From Areca catechu (taxonomy: Eukaryota > Streptophyta > Magnoliopsida > Arecales > Arecaceae): DNA of 64,000 nucleotides. The stretch is from contig CM038053.1 in assembly GCA_021397845.1 (NCBI GenBank), forward strand, positions 89,961,157 to 90,025,156, given 5' to 3'. Under the pieces are notes generated by a model that was not told the origin of the DNA, made no database searches, and saw nothing but the letters and a program-made list of their open reading frames with translations. Within the stretch, counting starts at the first letter, position 1; the number at the start of each line of letters is the position of its first letter. Below, piece by piece: positions 46,399 to 59,042 of the stretch. The position numbers were made by a program, and so were the translations under genes.

Positions 46399-47482
46399 TG
46401 TTGCCCAGGTGGCTTTCCCAAGAGGGGGTGAATTTGGAATTTAAATAGAATTTAAGCAGATAATGTTCTCTTGAAAATCCCTTCTAGAATGTTAGGTGCT
46501 GTGACAAAATAATTGACTGCAGAAGCTAAATAAGATCAGAGAAGCACAACACAAACACACAAAAATTATAGTAGTTCAGAGCAACCCAGCTCCTACATCC
46601 ACTACCCAAGATTATCACTTGGGATTTCCACTTTATCCCCTACTGGAATACAGTCGGATTGTTTTAACAGGCTCACAATGCAAACCTCTACACTTTGGTT
46701 TAAGCGGGATCACCAAAGAAACCCAACTTGATTTTAGCAGGGTTACCAAGAACCCAACTTGGCTTACACAGTGTCTTGATTCTTCACTCTATAAGAGTTG
46801 GCTCGCCTGATTCCAATCGATTCAGATCCTCAGGCCTTCAAAATGTTAGTTTGGTCGAGTCGGCTAACTTCTACTCTAGTTGACACAGATGGCTATTCTC
46901 CTCAGAACTAATTTTTGGACTCCAGAGGAGATGACTCGATCTTCTGAAGAGTTGGCTCGAATGTCTGACCATGTGATAGAGTCAGCTCGGAGTTCCTTCG
47001 GGTCGACTCGCTTATCTGATTCAAGAAATAGCACTTTGAACGAGTCAGCTCGAGTCACTTAGAGTCAGCTTGGATATCTGCATGCTAGAATCCTCTTGCT
47101 TGCCTTGTGCCAGAGTCAGCTCTCTTCTCCTCGAGTCGACTCGGATGAAAGTTTCAATGAATTTTTTGGTCTATCTCTAGAATTCATCCGGTAAGTCTTC
47201 AAGCTTCAAGATGTCTTCAATTTCAACAAGTTTCTAAGAAACTCAAAGCTTGAAACACACTTAAAAGAACCCAATTTTATGATCTTTCTTAATTTTTCTT
47301 TTGGGTTGTTCTTTACAAATCTCAATTACAGCACAACTCAAAACAAGAAATACAAATGTAAGAGTTGATGCTTGAACAAAGAATTCACCCTAAAAAAACA
47401 TGTGAACCACTTGAAGAGTTGTTAGTAAAACAAATGCATGCACCAATGTTTGGTTATCATCAAAATCACTTATGGGTCACCA
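46399..47482 (-). repeat. 5' LTR of Sirevirus, with internal deletion (1084 bp)
   Basis: It matches both ends of the 3' LTR but lacks about 610 bp, corresponding to about 36918-37527, with the junction near 46764 (aacttggctt|acacag). It retains about half of the palindrome cluster (46790-47150). Confidence 0.88.
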
Positions 47483-47486
47483 TTGT

Positions 47487-48084
47487 TGGTCCACTCATAT
47501 CCTTCAAATACCTTCCACCATATCTGAGAACACCCCGTACATGACTTAATGTCACAAATGAGTATGAACCAAAACATGGCTAAGTGTGCACAAGGAACCA
47601 TGGTGACCTCAGGTCTAAAGATCACATGCACAACTCCTACTTCGAGATCTATCTTTTGACAAGTAGTAAGACTTCCATAAGATAGTCCAGGTATGGATTA
47701 GTTCAGTGAACTCATACCCTAATGAGCACCCTTATCCTTATATTAGTGTCTTTACACAAGTGGCTGTGAGACCAACCACCCAATTAATAGAGCATACATA
47801 GGATAAGCTAGTCTTTACGGACTTATCGATCCCCGAACCGATGGTCCATCAACTAGGAACATTTTAGGTTAGGGTTTATAGGAACATAGGTCTCACTGTC
47901 ATGATTTCCATCATAACCATAATTCCATTTGCTATAGCCTATGGGGTTCATCATAATCTTTAATTATGACACAGCAATATGATGAAACAATATGCCTTTA
48001 TTAATATATTAAATATCATACAGGAGTTTGAAGATTATGAAAATGCCCTTATATACGATTGGCTTTTAGGGCACTTTCCTTTCA
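47487..48084 (-). repeat. copia LTR remnant, proximal part, right of Sirevirus
   Basis: The minus strand starts TGAAAGGAAAGTGCCCTAAAAG, close to the start of the 3' LTR at 6046, and proceeds through the same landmarks (gatgaaccccatagg, agtgagacct). It continues the remnant at 35877-36552. Confidence 0.8.
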
Positions 48085-49670
48085 CTATCCTCTTCTTCCC
48101 ATCACTGTCAGAGCCATCAATCACCATCCCTCACATTACCATCACCATCACTTTCTTCCTCCCACTTAGAAGCTCCCCATGGCCGTGAACCTCCTTCTTT
48201 CGATCTACCTCCCTCTTTGTCTCTTCCTTCTTTTCTAGCTAGAGAATATCCTGGAAGCACTACCGCACACCTTCATGGTCAAGTTCCTGAGCCAAGATTG
48301 CCATCCCATAATTTTTTTTCCCCTAAGGATCTCTACTATATCTGAGACATCGTCTGCCACTCCCTCACCAATCCTGCTCCTCTCTGCCAGAACTACGATC
48401 CACCGGACTTCTTCTCAAGTTGCCAGAGTAGTCAGGTACATCCTCCTCGATCCAAGACTCGACTTCTGCAAGGATCCCATCACCATCAAACACTTTTCCC
48501 TCTTTATGTCGGACCATGATGCTATCAGGAGTTGGATCAGGATGTCCAAATAGGAAAAGTGATCGAAAGATGCTCATAGAGTTTGAATTTGAGAAGATAA
48601 GGATTAAGCATGTGTGGGGAATGAAAAGTGGAGATCGTGCAAACAGGTGTGGTGATATGGCTGCAGAACCAAGGCTGTTGGGATCAATCATGATGGGAAA
48701 CCAATGCGTTTCCCATACGAGCCTAATGAACTTCTCTTATTTATAAAAAGTGTAGCATTTAAAGCTCCTTCAAACATTCTTCAAATCTATTCCATGCTCC
48801 TTCCATCATTCCCTCCACTCCATTCTTGCAATTTCCACTTCCATCTTCTTGCCCTTCCATATCCCATCCACTGCATCCACTTCTATTATCTCACATCACT
48901 GTTCCATCCGCTCTGGTCTGCCCTAGCGATGCTGTTGTCAAGTCTTCATGGAAGCATGATCTCAAGGAAGATTTATTATCATATATACTTTTTTATATTT
49001 TGAAATAAAATTTTTTTTGCTTCATGTTCATCCATTTTGCTTTAAATTAAGTGTTCTATAAGTAAAGTTAATTTTGATTGATCTATTCTTAAAATCGATG
49101 GGCTGTGATCTACGGGTACATGCCATACTCTTGTGAAGATAGATCATATCTTAATTAAATTTATGAATAATTATCTTTTTGGTATTTACTATTTTATTGC
49201 ATACACTTTTTGAAATAACTCAAAAGTTTCTATGGATTTGACCCTTACTCCTGCTACTCTACATAGAATAGTAGAATTAAGGTATTAAAATCGGTGCATA
49301 GTGGCGTGCACCACCCTCCAAGTCAGAAACTAATTAATCAACTAGCTAAGTATGGGTAAGATCGATGGGGGTGCCCCCGTTGCTTTTCTTAAACACAAAT
49401 TAGATTGGCAGGTTAGTCAATAGAACAAATTAAAAATCACATTTTTTCAGGGCTACATCATCCTTGAACCCCTTTTCTAAACACCAGTTAATTAGCTAAT
49501 CCTAATTCGGTCCAACTCTTTTGGATGCCTTGTCCTATTGTGCTCGAGTTCTTTAGGCGTGGCTACAAGTAAAAAGGTTATTTGCAACAATTATTTCCCA
49601 CGGATAAGAAATTATATAAGGTAAAGTTTTTTTTTCCAACAAATACTTTTGTTTGTTGGGAATATATTCT
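48085..49670. other. Unassigned DNA with weak LTR-element leader traces
   Basis: No gene is recognised. A 108-codon minus-strand frame (48365-48691, containing VRHKEGKVFDGDGILAEVESWIEEDVPDYS) has unexceptional composition and no known domain. Sequence at 49080-49440 (ggtgcatagtggcgtgcacc, lists of cta/act triplets) resembles the leader of gypsy elements by style only. Confidence 0.4.
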
Positions 49671-49674
49671 TGTG

Positions 49675-49971
49675 TATAATTTTTTCCGACAGATGAGTGC
49701 TAATCATGGGGAATAATTTTATTCCCAATGGGCCATCTTGATTGGGCATAGGAATTGTGCCAATTTTTTTTCGTTTGGTTTATGTATAATTTTTTCCGAC
49801 GGATGAGCGATAATCATGAAGAATAATTTTATTCCTAACTGGTCTGGATTGGGTGTAGGGAATGCACCTATTTTTTTGTTTGGTTTATATATGAATTTTT
49901 TTGATGAACAAGAGGTAATCGTTGGGAATAATTTTATTCCCAACAGGATTTAGATTGGGTGTAGGAAATGG
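49675..49971. repeat. Three-copy tandem array of about 105 bp with hairpin cores
   Basis: Each unit has ttttttccgacggatga-like sequence, then GGGAATAA-TT-TTATTCCC or a close variant (49711, 49821, 49926), then gattgggtgtagg. The core is an inverted repeat. The ccgacggat word recurs in the CACTA-like region near 62879, so the array may be the subterminal part of a related DNA transposon. Confidence 0.65.
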
Positions 49972-49976
49972 GTAGA

Positions 49977-51598
49977 TGATGCAGAACAAATAAAGGAATG
50001 CGATGCGGAAGTAAATTAAGATTAACTAATTTTTTTTGTTGTTTTTATATGTTTGTAGAAGTTGGCTTCAAATCAAAGAAAAGTTAACCTAACATTGAAA
50101 GATACTAATATGATAATTGAAAGCACAATTTTAAGGAAACTAAATTATCAGAGTAGTTCAGAAGCAACGGATCGCTGGGGGTTGAGAAACTCCCAGACCT
50201 AGGGTTTCGCTCCGAACTTTCAAAAGAACAGAAATAACGAGAAGAGATGGTTTATCTAACCAGACAATGATCTTCACAGGTTTTGGTGGAGGAACTCTCC
50301 CGAGCAGATTGATGGATCCCGGATTCAAATATCTTCGTAATGGATCCTCCAATACTGGTCCTTTGGCGGGTTGGCTTCTCCTGAACTCAAGATCTAGAAG
50401 AGAAGAAAAATAATTGATGGAATCAGAGAGTCAAGGGAATGATTTACCAGGTTGATGAACTTGAAGATTGAAACTGCTGAAAACTGGATTCTCCTGGATG
50501 TTGATGTGATTTTCCTTGGAACTTGCTCTGGATCTGAAGTTGCCGAACTGGATCTGGATGAAGGTGGATGGCCTGGACTTGTAGAGAGAGAGGCCGTGGG
50601 AGATGGATGGATCTAGGGTTTGATGGATTGAAAATAATGAAGGGTGGCTAGGGTTTTGGAATTTCAAGTGGCTAACCTAGGGTTTTGGATAAAGATGGAG
50701 ATCTCTCACCTCCTCAAGGCTCCAATGGAACCCGGATTACCCCCTCACGGAGCTCAACACTTAGAATAGTGCGGAAGAAGAGAAACCTAGGTCACTCAAC
50801 ATAAGAGAGTAGCAAAAAAAATAATTTTCTTCATTGATTTTCAAAGTTACAAAGAGAGGTCTATTATATAGACCTAAAATTTTCTTCTAGCTTGTACAAA
50901 TTCCCATGTGGGACTAAACTCTTCCAACCTCTAGATTAGGTAGAAAACCCCCTCTCTTGGTCGACCAAGACTTCAAAAAAAATTGGGATGGCCATAAAGG
51001 AATTTTTTTTGGAATTTTTATGGCGCCTCCTTTGGAGTTGGATTTGGATTTGGAGTCCTCCTCTTCTTATGGCATTTCTTCTTTTCTTCCACTCCAAGTT
51101 AAGCTCTTTGATTTTGATTTGAACTTCAATTGGATGTCCTTCTTTGATTTCTTCTCCAAGAGAAGTTTTCTTCCTTCTTTGCTTAGGTAAAATAGGCAGG
51201 TATGGGCGCCTCCTTTAAATTAGCTTCCAATTTGATTTTTTCTTCTTTGGGTGTGGGGACCATGCCACTGGGATGCCTCTGTGGCACCTCCTGGACTCTG
51301 GCATGTGCTCGGAGTGTGGCTGGGCGTGTGGCTTGGAGTGTGGCCTCCACTTGCTTGAACCTTGATTTGATTGGAAGACAAATGTGGCACCATTTTGGAC
51401 CAAATTGAAACCACATCGGGACTTGCACCGAGTCAACATGACTCAACAAAATTTAAATGGTGACTCAAGAAATAAATAAAAATAAATAAACTGGTTGACC
51501 AGGTCAACCTTTATTACAAACCCTAATTTCTCGGGCAATGTCAATCAGAGATCCAGATGGAGCTCTGAAGTCTTCTTCTGAGTCTGGTGCCCGCACCA
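49977..51598 (-). repeat. 3' LTR of chromovirus F (1622 bp)
   Basis: Plus-strand start tgatgcagaacaaataaagg, end tggtgcccgcacca. Contains the last pol codons. Confidence 0.95.
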
Positions 51599-53283
51599 AT
51601 TCTCCCGGGGTGGGAGGAACTCGACCCTGTCGAGTAAGGCTCAAGTTGGCTCTGGTATCTCTCCAAGAGGTCTGGGTCCAATTCTTGTAATTCTTCTCGG
51701 GAGATCCAAGAGTCATCAGAATCTGGCCTTCCTTGCCAGCGGACCAGGTACCTTTGGTATCCTCGATTACGAGTAGAGATAACCTGATCATCCAGGATCT
51801 TTTCAATCTGCTCTTTCCTCACAGGCCAGTTTGTTGGTGGACACACAGGGTCGGGATCACTCTCAATGATTGGGTTAGGCTCAAAAGGCTCACTAGGAAT
51901 CACAGCTGGCTCCCTGTACTCTACTAAGTCTGTAATGTTGAAAGTAGAGCTAATGCCTAGTTCTGGAGGCAACTCGAGCACATAGGCATTGGATCCTACT
52001 CTCTTTACCACTCTAAATGGTCCAGCTCCCCTAGCATGTAACTTTCTAACGGTTCTAGGAGGAAACCGTTCAGGCCTTAACCTAATCATCACGTAGTCTC
52101 CCTCAACAAAAGATTTGACTCGCCTTTGAGTATCAGCCAACTTCTTATAAGTTTCATTACTTAAATTTATTTTGGCATGAATTTCTTTATGCAAGTCTTT
52201 TACATGCTGTGCAAAATTCTCAGCAGATTCGGAGACTCGAGTGTGGACAGGTAAAGGGACTAGGTCAAGAGGTGTGTGAGGTTTGTACCCATGTACAATT
52301 TCAAATGGACTCTTACCCGTAGACCTATTGACCGAGTCATTGTACGCAAATTCTGTCCTTGGTAGGTATAAATCCCAATTTCTGGTGTTTTCACCAACAA
52401 GACATCTCAGCAGATTTCCTAGGCTACGGTTCACTACTTCAGTTTGGCCATCAGTTTGGGGATGATAGGCAGTTGAAAACTTAAGTTTTGTCCCTAACTT
52501 ATGCCAAAGGGTCTTCCAAAAGTAACTGGTGAACCGGACATCCCTATCTGAAACGATTGTCTTAGGTAGGCCATGGAGTCTAACTATCTCATTGAAGAAA
52601 AGTGTGGCTACCTTAGACGCATCAAAGGTTTGGGAACAAGGCAAGAAGTGGGCCATTTTAGAGAATCGGTCGACTACGACACAGATAGAATCATGTCTCC
52701 TCTGGGTCTTAGGTAAACCTAACACAAAATCCATACTCACATCTTGCCAAGGATGATCTGGGACAGGGAGTGGGGTATAAAGGCCAGTGTTTTGTTTTCG
52801 CTGTTTGGCAACAGCGCAGGTTCGACATCTAGCTACAATATTAGCTATATCCCTTTTCAAGCTAGGCCAGAAAAAGTGGTCTTCAATAGCTAGAATGGTC
52901 TTGTCTTTTCCAAAATGGCCGGCTAAACCTCCAGCATGGATTTCCCAAATCAAAAATTCCCTAAGAGAAGTTCTTGGGATGCAAAGCCTATTTTTGAAGA
53001 ACAAAAAACCATCTACAAGGGTATAATCCTGGTGATTACTAGATGGTCCTTGAACTAGATCCTGATACACAGTTGTGAAATCCAGACAAGACTCATATTC
53101 CTCTTTGATTTGCTCAAACCCTATGATTTTAGTTCTAACAGAAGTTAACAACAGGGATCGGCGACTAAGGGCATCAGCTACCTTATTCTCAACTCCAGCC
53201 TTATGTTTCAGGACAAAAGTATAGGACTGGATATATTCTACCCACTTAGCATGCCTAGGGTTAAGCTTCTTTTGGGAGTTCAA
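51541..53283 (-). pseudogene. Chromovirus F RNase H end, integrase and chromodomain
   Basis: A 580-codon frame without stops: HHCC site (HAGGLAGHF...CRTCAVAKQ), catalytic core with VSDRDVRFTSYFW and GQTEVVNRSLG, the RGAGPFRVVKRVG domain, and the chromodomain (KILDDQVISTRNRGYQRYLV, RWQGRPDSDDSWI). All three acidic positions appear present, unlike in D. It ends at TGA 51541-51543, 19 codons inside the 3' LTR. It is out of frame with upstream pol because of a one-base loss near 53281-53290. This is the best-preserved chromoviral integrase here. Confidence 0.93.
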
Positions 53284-54161
53284 AATCTAAGAGCCTCATG
53301 GTCCGAAAATAGTACAAATTCCTGCGGTAGCAAATAATGTCTCCAGTAACGCAAAGCTTGCACCACCGCATAAAATTCCTTATCATAGGTAGAATACCTA
53401 AGCTTAGCATCATTAAGTTTTTCACTAAAGAATGCTATGGGATGATTCTCTTGGCTTAGGACTCCACTTATTCCTACACCTGAAGCATCACAGGCAACCT
53501 CAAATACTTTAGAAAAATCGGGTAATCTCAGAATGGGTGCCTGGGTCATTTTCTCCTTAAGATCTAGGAAGGCTTTATGGGTTGACTTAGTCCAATGAAA
53601 TTCTCCCTTCCTAATACAATCAGTGATAGGAGCAGCTAAAGTACTAAACCCCTTGATGAATCGCCTATAGAAGGTAGCCAAGCCGTGGAAACTTCTAACT
53701 TCATGCACATTGGTTGGCTCTGGCCAGTCTACTATGGACCTAATCTTCTCAGGATCGGCTGCCACGCCGTCAGGGGTTACTACAAAACCAAGAAAGATAA
53801 CTCTACTAGTCATGAATTCACACTTCTTAAGATTACCGTAGAGTCTCTCATTCCTCAAAACTTGGCAGACTGCTCTAAGATGGCCTAGGTGATCTGCTGG
53901 GGTCTTACTATAGATCAGGATGTCATCAAAATAGACCACCACAAATTTTCCTATGAAAGCTCTAAGTACCTGGGTCATAATTCCCATGAAGGTACTAGGG
54001 GCATTGGACAACCCAAAAGGCATAACAACCCATTCATAAAGACCATCCTTAGTTTTGAAAGCAGTTTTCCATTCATCCCCGGGTCTAATCCTAACCTGAT
54101 GATAGCCGCTTTTGAGATCAATCTTAGAAAAAACCATTGCACCAGCCATCATATCAAGCAT
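53280..54161 (-). pseudogene. Chromovirus F reverse transcriptase and RNase H
   Basis: The frame contains FSKIDLKSGYHQVRI, WVVMPFGLSNAPSTFM, the catalytic VVVYFDDILIYSK, thumb/connection parts and RNase H with VACDASGVGISGVL and FSDHEALRF. Catalytic residues are in place. It is separated from upstream sequence by a two-base loss near 54175. Confidence 0.92.
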
Positions 54162-54166
54162 GTCAT

Positions 54167-54793
54167 CTAATCTAGGGATGGAAACCTATATTTGATTGTA
54201 ATTTTATTGATGGCACGACTGTCAACACACATCCTCCATGTGCCATCTTTCTTTGGGGTCAGTAAGGCTGGGACTGCACAAGGGCTAAGACTTTCTCTAA
54301 TAAACCCCTTCCTCAATAATTCTCCAACCTGCTTTTGCAGTTCTTCATGCTCAGATGGATTCATCCTGTAATGGGGCAAGTTGGGCAAAGTCGTTCCTGG
54401 GATTAGATCTATGGCATGCTGGATATCCCTAAGAGGTGGAAGGTGGTCTGGCAAATCCTCGGGAAAGACATCCTCAAATTCTTTTAACACAGGTTTAACT
54501 TCTTGAGGAGGCTCTGAGGGTTCCGAAGTTCTAAGTTCCTTAGCAGTCAACATCCAGATGGGTGAACCACTATGAATTTCTTGTTCTAGATCCTTAGCAC
54601 TGATTAGGTTCACTCCAGTTTTCATCTCCTTAACCTTACCGGCTCCTTTAGTTACCTTGTCCTTAGGGGGAACTGAATGGATCGTAATCTTCTTCCCATT
54701 GAAACTAAAGACACAGGTATTGGATTTTCCTAAGAGGGTGGCATCATGATCATACAACCAAGGTCTTCCGAGAATTATACTGCTCACCCCCAT
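54167..54793 (-). pseudogene. Chromovirus F protease end and RT N-terminal part
   Basis: Protease C-terminal (IILGRPWLYDHDATLLG), a linker and the RT entry (LLRKGFIRESLSPCAVPALL, MCVDSRAINKITIKYR). It joins the gag-protease frame at 54784-54820 across a one-base loss. Confidence 0.88.
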
Positions 54794-56333
54794 GGGTAAG
54801 ACATCGCACCAAATCTTTCATGATAAGATTGCATTTGGATTTGGACTTGACATCTAGACTGGATGGGTATGGAGGTAGAATCTACCCAAGAAACCTTATA
54901 GGGGTTGGGATGGGGAACTGGGATTAAGCCTAACATCTTGACAGTGCTAGTAGAGATGGCATTTACACAGCTCCTACTATCTATGATGATCTTACATACC
55001 TTATCCCCTAATTTAAGAAAAGTCTGTAGGATGTTAGTCCTACGCCAATCCTCTTGAACTAGATTCTGGGATAGGATGCATCTTACAACTCCTAATTGGT
55101 CAGATTCATTGGGTTCCTCCTCTCCTTCATACTCCTCAACCAAATTCATTCCGGCCTCATAAACTTCTTCTTCAAATTCCTCACTGGGCTCGGAATTATC
55201 ATTCTCTCCCTCTTCTATGTAAAGGGATCTCCGAGGGCACTGGCTAGCAACATGACCTACCTTATGACACTTGAAACAGGCTATGGCAGTACACTGACTG
55301 GAAATGTGACCTGGTTTCTGACACTTAAAACAGGTGATATTTGAACTAGGGGTTCTCTGGGTGTCAGGTGCCTTACCTTTGTCCATGGGCCTAGGGATAG
55401 AAGTACCCTGAAAAGGTTTACTAGGGATAACTTGGCTAGGTCCATTCCTTGGGATTGGGGCACTAACCCTAGAAGGTATAGGTCCTCTCTGAAATTTCAC
55501 AGTGTTCAGTGCAATCTGGTAGGCTTGGTCTAGATCAGTAACCTCTCTCAGAAATAGTTCTCTCTTGATATCTTCCCTCAGTCCAGCCCTAAATCTAGAC
55601 AAAGTGACTTCGTGGGCTTCACTCACATCACATCTCATTAGGTATTCATCAAAAGTAGCTATGTAGTCTGAGACAGATCGGTTTCCTTGTTTCAGGTTTT
55701 GCCATTGGTCTAACAGGTTTTGCTGGTATGAAATGGGTAGGTATTTATCTCTCAGTTTTTCTTTCATACCCTCCCAAGTGGTTATGGGCTCAACATTCCG
55801 TCTCCTAGTGGTTAGCTCAATGTTCCCCCAGTATAACCTAGCTTGACGCACTAATTTCATCTTGGCAAACTTGTATTTCCTCTCCTCAGACATAGCATAC
55901 CACTCAAAGTATTGGTCCATCTCACCCTCCCAATCAGAATACACCTTAGGGTTCAGACTACCATCAAAAGTGGGTGCATCTAATTTGATGTTCCTGATGA
56001 ACCTATCATCTCTATCTTCAGGCTCTGGGTCAGGCCTCCTATGATTAGGTTCAGGATCTCTATATAAAGGCCTTCTAGGCTCCTGATGTGGGTAAGGTTG
56101 AGGCACATTAAATCGGGGTCAGGAGTCCAATTCCGATGTCTAGGTTCTTCAAGTACTTGGACTCGGTCCCTAAGTTGGGTAAGATCCTCATGAATTTGTG
56201 CGCTAAACTGGGCCACAGTGTTTGTCATATCCTGATTCATTTTAGCCATACTTTCAGTAAGAGTTTTGATCATGGCCTCTAAATCAGGTTGGGTTTGACC
56301 AGGTTGATATGGCACTCCGTTTCTGGTAGACAT
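54784..56333 (-). pseudogene. Chromovirus F gag and protease active-site region
   Basis: ATG at 56333 (MSTRNGVPYQPGQTQPDLEAM) with a one-base loss near 56113 that shifts the frame, after which 440 codons run on. They hold the capsid region (TFDGSLNPKVYSDWEGEMDQ), two intact zinc knuckles (CFKCQKPGHISSQC, CFKCHKVGHVASQC), an acidic stretch and protease with IIIDSRSCVNAIS. The active-site Gly of D-S-G is Arg, so the protease is probably dead. Gag would assemble particles and package RNA. Confidence 0.9.
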
Positions 56334-57235
56334 GATGATTCAAGCAAGCACACAAAATGAGACTAGACTAAATCGACTACTGGATCACTAGACCTAGAGT
56401 CCAAACTAGATGCCCAATCAGAGTGGCAAGCTAGCCTGTAGTAACTCAGGACTCAGCCAGGCAGGTGTAAGGGGAGTGTTAGGTCCCTGAATGCCAATCC
56501 TAGACACCAATCAGTGATTGGCCAGGTAGGCGGACCAGCACACAAGCCCTTCGGAATGGATCCCTGAACCACCATTCTAGACACTGAGTGCTAAGCACAC
56601 ATAGAATAACTCAGCAAACTGACTCAACACTAGCCTAGACCCGACCAATTGGTGTCCCTAGCCCACTAGGGCAAATTAGGTCTAACCGATTTTAAATTAG
56701 GTCTAGGTTCGAATGATTGGATGATGGTTTTGGGCTAAGGAGAGGTAATCAACTCCTCCCCTTATCTTAGATGCTCAATTTCCCTTAAGTAAATTATGAG
56801 ATGATCACTCCAAAAAGAATTGAATTGCAGAATACAAAAAATAGAGTTGCTGTATTTTAATGCTCAGAATTTTTACCGAAACCAATAAATCACAGAAAAA
56901 TTATGGAAAATAGGTTCAATTATACTGGTTTCAACGAAGCAAAAATCATGCAATTCGGAGTTTTATGCAGGGAGAAATAATTCAGACAACAGGAAAATTA
57001 CGGGCTGCAACTAGATTGTCTTCCCCGTTTATAATCCCTGCTACGAAGTTATAACCCAATGGATCCCCTACACGCCCTAGGAACACCCCGTGGAATGGGA
57101 GGAGGAGGCTTGCGCCTCGCTTAGTTCCTAGGACCGGACGTCCTGGGGAGTCTACTTCGAGCAGACAAAATAAAAGAGAACAATCAAAGCAAGCAAGCAA
57201 ATCAGAAACCCTAGACTGGGCTCTGATACCAAAAA
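56334..57235 (-). other. Leader and primer-binding site of chromovirus F
   Basis: Family leader without ORF. The PBS complement TGGTATCAGAGCC lies at 57219-57231, four bases from the LTR. Confidence 0.88.
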
Positions 57236-58858
57236 TGATGCAGAACAAATAAAGGAATGCGATGCGGAAGTAAATTAAGATTAACTAATTTTTTTGTTGT
57301 TTTTATATGTTTGTAGAAGTTGGCTTCAAATCAAAGAAAAGTTAACCTAACATTGAAAGATACTAATATGATAATTGAAAGCACAATTTTAAGGAAACTA
57401 AATTATCAGAGTAGTTCAGAAGCAACGGATCGCTGGGGGTTAAGAAACTCCCAGACCTAGGGTTTCGCTCCGAACTTTCAAAAGAACAGAAATAACGAGA
57501 AGAGATGGTTTATCTAACCAGACAATGATCTTCACAGGTTTTGGTGGAGGAACTCTCCCGAGCAGATTGATGGATCCCGGATTCAGATATCTTCGTAATG
57601 GATCCTCCAATACTGGTCCTTTGGCGGGTTGGCTTCTCCTGAACTCAAGATCTGGAAGAGAAGAAAAACAATTGATGGAATCAGAGAGTCAAGGGAAAGA
57701 TTTACCAGGTTGATGAACTTGAAGATTGAAACTGCTGAAAACTGGATTCTCCTAGATGTTGATGTGATTTTCCTTGGAACTTGCTCTGGATCTGAAGTTG
57801 CCAGACTGGATCTGGATGAAGGTGGATGGCCTGGACTTGTAGAGAGAGAGAGGCCGTGGGAGATGGATGGATCTAGGGTTTGATGGATTGAAAATAATGA
57901 AGGGTGGCTAGGGTTTTGGAATTTCAAGTGGCTAACCTAGGGTTTTGGATAAAGATGGAGATCTCTCACCTCCTCAAGGCTCCAATGGAACCCGGATAAC
58001 CCCCTCACGGAGCTCAACACTTAGAATAGTGCGGAAGAAGAGAAACCTAGGTCACTCAACACAAGAGAGTAGCAAAAAAAAATAATTTTCTTCATTGATT
58101 TTCAAAGTTACAAAGAGAGGTCTATTATATAGACCTAAAATTTTCTTCTAGCTTGTACAAATTCCCATGTGGGACTAAACTCTTCCAACCTCTAGATTAG
58201 GTAGAAAACCCCTCTCTTGGTCGACCAAGACTTCAAAAAAAATTGGGACGGCCATAAAGGAATTTTTTTTGGAATTTTTATGGCGCCTCCTTTGGAGTTG
58301 GATTTGGATTTGGAGTCCTCCTCTTCTTATGGCATTTCTTCTTTTCTTCCACTCCAAGTTAAGCTCTTTGATTTTGATTTGAACTTCAATTGGATGTCCT
58401 TCTTTGATTTCTTCTCCAAGAGAAGTTTTCTTCCTTCTTTGCTTAGGTAAAATAGGCAGGTATGGGCGCCTCCTTTAAATTAGCTTCCAATTTGATTTTT
58501 TCTTCTTTGGGTGTGGGGACCATGCCACTGGGATGCCTCTGTGGTGCCTCCTGGACTCTGGCGTGTGCTCGGAGTGTGGCTGGGTGTGTGGCTTGGAGTA
58601 TGGCCTCCACTTGCTTGAACCTTGATTTGATTGGAAGACAAATGTGGCACCATTTTGGACCAAATTGAAACCACATCGGGACTTGCACCGAGTCAACATG
58701 ACTCAACAAAATTTAAATGGTGACTCAAGAAATAAATAAAAATAAATAAACTGGTTGACCAGGTCAACCTTTATTACAAACCCTAATTTCTCGGGCAATG
58801 TCAATCAGAGATCCAGATGGAGCTCTGAAGTCTTCTTCTGAGTCTGGTGCCCGCACCA
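57236..58858 (-). repeat. 5' LTR of chromovirus F (1623 bp)
   Basis: Partner of 49977-51598. The TATA-like sequence lies within a perfect 17-nt inverted repeat ggtctat-tat-atagacc at 58119-58135, where the other family members have a plain TATA box. Confidence 0.95.
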
Positions 58859-58863
58859 GTAGA

Positions 58864-59042
58864 TTTTTTTTTCTATTTTGCACGGCCCGCAAACTCCCGC
58901 GACCTATTTGAACCTTTTTTCCATTCGATTTGGTTAATCTCGTGTCTCTCCATTTCCATCCCTAAGATGACATCGGCAACCCATCGGTGGTGGTGAAGGC
59001 GGTGGAGATCATCGTCGATGGTGGCAGTGAAGGTGAGTTCTT
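58864..59042. other. Flank of chromovirus F, no gene seen
   Basis: T-rich, then mixed sequence leading into the duplicated segment. No domain or exon recognised. Confidence 0.5.

Larger units (their letters stand above)
36553..47482 (-). mobile_element. Sirevirus (Maximus/SIRE-type copia) with env-like ORF, 10.9 kb
   Basis: Minus-strand order: 5' LTR, PBS, gag, coiled-coil gag end, protease/integrase/RT/RNase H remnants, palindrome cluster, env-like ORF, polypurine tract and 3' LTR. The large gag, the extra ORF after pol and the GGGAG(A)TTG/TGTTG junction are Sirevirus traits. The flanks share TTGT (36549-36552, 47483-47486), and the host copia LTR is continuous when the element and one copy are removed. 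LTRs differ in length because the 5' one has a deletion. Coding regions are heavily decayed. Confidence 0.92.
49977..58858 (-). mobile_element. Chromovirus F with both LTRs and TSD
   Basis: LTRs at 49977-51598 and 57236-58858 are about 99% alike by eye (roughly 16 substitutions and a few indels), the youngest pair in the window. TSD gtaga at 49972-49976 and 58859-58863. The interior has the full family order gag, protease, RT, RNase H, integrase, chromodomain, with no large deletion, but at least four one- or two-base losses break the frame. Confidence 0.95.

Noticed and set aside
48365..48691. 108-codon minus-strand frame as a host gene
   Set aside because: No family resemblance, no exon partners, and such lengths occur by chance in this region.
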